Assembly (NCBI GenBank): GCA_014706295.1
Contig: JACSVZ010000002.1
Span: 135,456,682-135,520,681, forward strand
DNA: 64,000 nucleotides
DNA from: Lycocorax pyrrhopterus obiensis
Taxonomy: Eukaryota; Chordata; Aves; Passeriformes; Paradisaeidae
Reading direction: 5' to 3'
The notes beneath the pieces are model-generated. The model was not told the DNA's origin, did no database searches, and was given only the letters and a program-made list of their open reading frames with translations. Below are positions 60,401-64,000 of the stretch, piece after piece. Made by a program: the position numbers and the translations under genes. Position 1 is the stretch's first letter; each line of letters starts with the position of its first letter.

Positions 60401-63400
60401 AATGACTGAAAATGGCTGAGGATTTACCCCTGCATGTTGCTACAGGAATGGCAAAGTATATATGAGGTGTTGCCTTAGGATTAAATTGATATTTTTTTGG
60501 TAGACCAGAAAGGATTAAACAATAACACTATAAATTTTTTCTCACTCCAAGTAACTTTAGTACAGATATCAGCACAAATATCCTGTGCAATGGAGTAAGG
60601 TCAGATGTACTGCATTAAGCAGTTGTTATATCTAGTTTTACTTTTATTGTTCCCAAGCCACATTATTGGCTCTAGAAACTGTGCTCTTTCTGATTTCTCT
60701 TGTTCCTAATTTGTCTGGAAGGCATTGCTGGCCAAATAAAAGGTCAATTAAAATGGGTTAATTTAATAGTGAACCTGTACAAAGTATCTTCTCTCGTAGG
60801 GTTCTGCATTATTTCATAAATAATTATATTATTGTTCTGGCCTCATAGTGAACACTTATAAATTCAAATGAGAAAAATAAGGCAGTGCAGCATAAGAAAA
60901 TTCTAGAAGTTAAGCACTTTAAAGTACTCTGTAGACTTGTGCTTGCTTCTGTCTTCAATGAATGCATGCAGCAAAATTGAAATATAGATTTGTGTATTTG
61001 ATCACTGCAAGCAACAAAGCTTCCTATATATTATTTTTTTCTCTATAACAGAATATAAAAATAATGTATGAAAACACCTCTAATGGTTGTAATGTGATAT
61101 GAATCAAACCTTTACCTAAAGGAAAAATAAGCTTTTCTCAAATACATTTTTATAAACAAGAGCACAATGGTACTTACAGTATTTGGAACTAACACTACAT
61201 CAGAGAAAACTGAGGAAAGCTGAATCACAACCTATAAGAGAAGGTCCAGACTGGCTGCAATACCCTAATTTTAGAAGGCACATATCTTCATTTATTAATA
61301 TTTTTGTGCCTCCATACCTCAACTTTTGTCCACCTGTCCCTATGGATCTCCACTGCATTTGCAAAAGTCAATTTACTTTGTGTGCCACAGTGAAAGATAC
61401 TTTTGGAATTATTCAAACTAGGAGAATTATTAGATCTAAAGGTATACCTACAGTATTAATTAAAATGCTCAGCACCACCTCATTGAGAAACTTGTACAAA
61501 ATAAAATTTCCAAGATTCAAATTGTGCTAACTACCTATTCGTCTCTACAGGTGCACAGTATGTACCCATCCTTACACTGTATCTGTACTACCCAGTAGCT
61601 GTTCTCACCAAAAGTGGAATTCCAGTTCAGATGAACTATGATATCCTATACCAATTATGTTTCAATTTTGTATATATATTTATTATCATCAAGGTTTCAT
61701 ACAGGAAAAAAAAACAAACAAACCAAACTTCTAATAGAAAGAATCCTCTGAATTGTATTTATAACAATATTTGTGCTGCGAATTACAAAGAAAGATTTAA
61801 CTTAGTCTCCTTAAATGATGAGGACAAATCATTATCCTTTGCATGGCATGAGTGTTAATACACACTTCTATAGGGAAGCCTTTATTATGATGACATATAT
61901 AAAAAACCTTTAAAAGATTAGAATAATATAGATGTGAATAATCCTAAAATTTAAAATTCTTGGTTATGCTTTTTTAAAAGAAACGAATGGATAATTAAAA
62001 GTCTATGTGACATTTAATTATCAGTTCTAAATTTTCCTTATCAGGTACCAGGGAGTTTTTATGAGGGAATTTCTTTTAATTCTAGGTATTTTCTGAGCTT
62101 AAAAGGCCTAAATCTACACCTCTTTCCTCTTTTCTGTAGTTTGTTTCAGTTGAAAACTTATCAAGAATAATATCTAGCATGCTATTTCTTAAATAACATT
62201 TTTATCTACAATAATTTTAAAAGTTTTGTGGGGGAGACAAAAATGAGAGAAATATAACTCGATTGTTTTACTTTATTATTTAGAACATTTTTTTCCAGTG
62301 GGTTAAAAGGTAGGCATCTAAAAATTTTTTTGTCTGATTCTGCTCTTCCTGAGCTGTATGAAAAAGTTTTTAATATTTTCTAATAACCTTACATAAAATG
62401 AGAACTCATGTTTCATTTTGATGGGTTTAATATAGGCACCAGGATGAAATAAAGTAGAAATGAAACAGAGGAGCTCCTTGTCAGAGGATGGTCTAGAAAC
62501 TAAAAATATGAATAGTTTTGAAGAACAATTAATTATGTGCTAAACACAATAGTCTAAATATAATCTTTGGCTCAGAAGGTCTGTAATTGCCAAGCACTGG
62601 GCATTCACGGGACATCCATCAGATAATTCTAGATTTTCTATGGGTTGTTTTGGGGTTTTTGGGTTGTTTTTTTTTTCATTCAACACCATTTCCTACAGGT
62701 GATGAATCCCCATTGCCATTCTGTTAATAAAAATTGAAAAAAAGATTATTTTAACAGTAAAAAAAGTCTGTCATAATTTCCCTAAATTTTCAGCAAACAT
62801 GTTATTCTCCAACAATCCTTTTATTATCATTCTTTTAAAAGTAAGGTATCCTTAATATAGGTGTTACTGCTGATATAAAAGTTTTAAAATACTGACCTCT
62901 CGGTGAAGGGAATTTTAAATACAAAGAATTCTACAATTATTTTCTATTTAATACTTCAATTTCTTTTTGAGTGTAAGTACCTACCAAAAGAGAAAATGAG
63001 AACTACTACTAAAATGTTTTATTTATGACCTATTGAATCTCATAAAATTGCTACATTTCAGTTAACTGAATTATCCGAGTCCTCTAATCTGATCTGGTTC
63101 CACATGTTGAGTCATAATGTGGCCTTAAACCCACACCCAGTATAACAGAATGCTCCTTCCACAAGAAGGGATGTCACAGAGCAAAGATCACCTTAAATTT
63201 TTAGGCAAAATATATTTTTTGTGTAATCTCAAATGTTTCATGAGAGACATCAACAGTTCTCCAAAGTTTTATTAATTTGAATGTAGTGTTTAAGAATGTA
63301 TTACTTTCAGAGCGATTGTATGTAAATCATTTGTATAAAAATAATCCAATCCTTAATAAAATGAGTAGAAGCAGCTCTTAGTTGTGCCATTACATCTTCC

Positions 63401-64000
63401 ATGGTAATGTTCCCTTTATATATTTTAATGTAAAAGTGCTTGTTAGCAGAATTAGATCTTTTGATACTCATAAGGTATTAGACATATGCATTGTGGAATT
63501 TTTTTTTTTTTTACCTGTAGGACAAAATTATCTACATGTTTTTTCAGCAGGTGCAGCTTAATATTTGTCTTAATTGTATTACACCAGTTCTAACCAACCC
63601 CTTTGTATTGAAAGACATAGTTCAGTTTTGTTTAATCATGTTAAAGAAAACAAAACAAAAACAATGAATGGAGGCTTCTAAACAACAAAATTTTAAGAAA
63701 TGAAGAAATATTCCTGATTTCACTAAATTAGCTGACAGAGCAAGTAGACAACAAAGGACTGAGACACAGAAATAAACCATGCATGAGAGATGAAGAAGTG
63801 AATGAAAGACAGTAGTGAAAGTGGCTGGTATTATTGCTCTGATGCCACACGGGACTGGGTTCAGGTAAAACTTCTTCAGAACAAAGTAAATAACATGAAT
63901 GTATCTTACCAGCTTTGTGGTGTCTAGCAGAATTCAGTTTTGGAGTGAGCACGAACTAACTGATGTAAAACATAGCTTGTGTTGGTCTGATTTGGTAAGA
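57498..64000. other. AT-rich non-coding DNA, no gene recognised
   Basis: Frames up to 115 codons (61183-61530 plus) have no family signature. Two patches are less AT-biased: 58020-58330, with a pyrimidine-AG stretch TTGTGTGTCTTGCAG ending near 58138, and 58900-59160, with CTAATTAG at about 59131. These are the best places for an undetected exon or conserved element, but neither is proven. No CR1, LTR or RNA gene is visible up to the window end. Confidence 0.5.

Noticed and set aside
62641..62678. Possible G-quadruplex (GGG, GGGG, GGG runs)
   Set aside because: Only three G runs are present within range; a fourth is missing.
1..64000. Retroviral gag, pol or env remnants beside the LTRs
   Set aside because: I looked on both sides of each LTR and saw no polymerase motif or long frame. 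All appear to be solo LTRs or fragments.
1..64000. tRNA, rRNA and CRISPR loci
   Set aside because: No tRNA B-box-like GGTTCGAATCC sequence, no rRNA core sequence and no regularly spaced repeat-spacer array was found by reading.

Overview
The window looks like AT-rich non-coding DNA from a bird, either intergenic or the inside of a very long intron. The evidence for a bird is the repeat content: four fragments of CR1 LINEs, the dominant avian retrotransposon, and several solo LTRs that start with TG (mostly TGTC-like), end in an ACA/CACA-like CA terminus and resemble avian class III (ERVL-like) endogenous retroviruses. This identification rests on recognising the repeats, not on a database search. 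I cannot name the species or the chromosome.

I find no convincing protein-coding gene, rRNA, tRNA or CRISPR array. All open frames are short (154 codons or less). The longest ones lie in repeats, in a GC-rich LTR or in microsatellites. The only recognisable protein remnant is the C-terminal end of a CR1 reverse-transcriptase ORF near 15.1-15.3 kb.

Layout. 1-8.5 kb: featureless AT-rich DNA. 8.5-9.1 kb: an interspersed repeat, probably LTR-class, with an internal ~46-bp imperfect repeat. 12.05 kb: a short CR1 3' end on the minus strand. 13.0-13.6 kb: a solo LTR. 15.05-15.54 kb: a CR1 3' end on the plus strand. 18.78-18.85 kb: a strong imperfect hairpin resembling a pre-miRNA or a small palindromic element. 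21.1-21.9 kb: an unclassified moderately GC-rich element with a recurring CCAGTAG motif. 24.3-24.6 kb: the 5' part of an ERVL-like LTR. 32.15-32.56 kb: a CR1 3' end on the minus strand. 35.4 kb: a variant pentamer array. 42.9-43.6 kb: a cluster of long pyrimidine microsatellites, including 338 unbroken pyrimidines. 43.8-44.25 kb: a solo LTR. 50.13-51.39 kb: a 1.26-kb solo LTR with a perfect 5-bp target duplication and a GC-rich core. 53.4-53.9 kb: a GC-rich unclassified block. 56.06-56.72 kb: a CR1 fragment lacking its 3' end, followed 0.2 kb later by an LTR of the same family as the one at 24.3 kb. 57.5-64 kb: AT-rich DNA with no recognisable repeat.

No genes act together here. The biology visible is retroelement insertion and decay plus microsatellite expansion. 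The observations most worth following are the hairpin at 18.8 kb, the paired 30-copy pentamer arrays at 43.3-43.6 kb, and the 50.1-kb LTR with its GC-rich, CpG-bearing core and overlapping octamer/TATA-like motifs.
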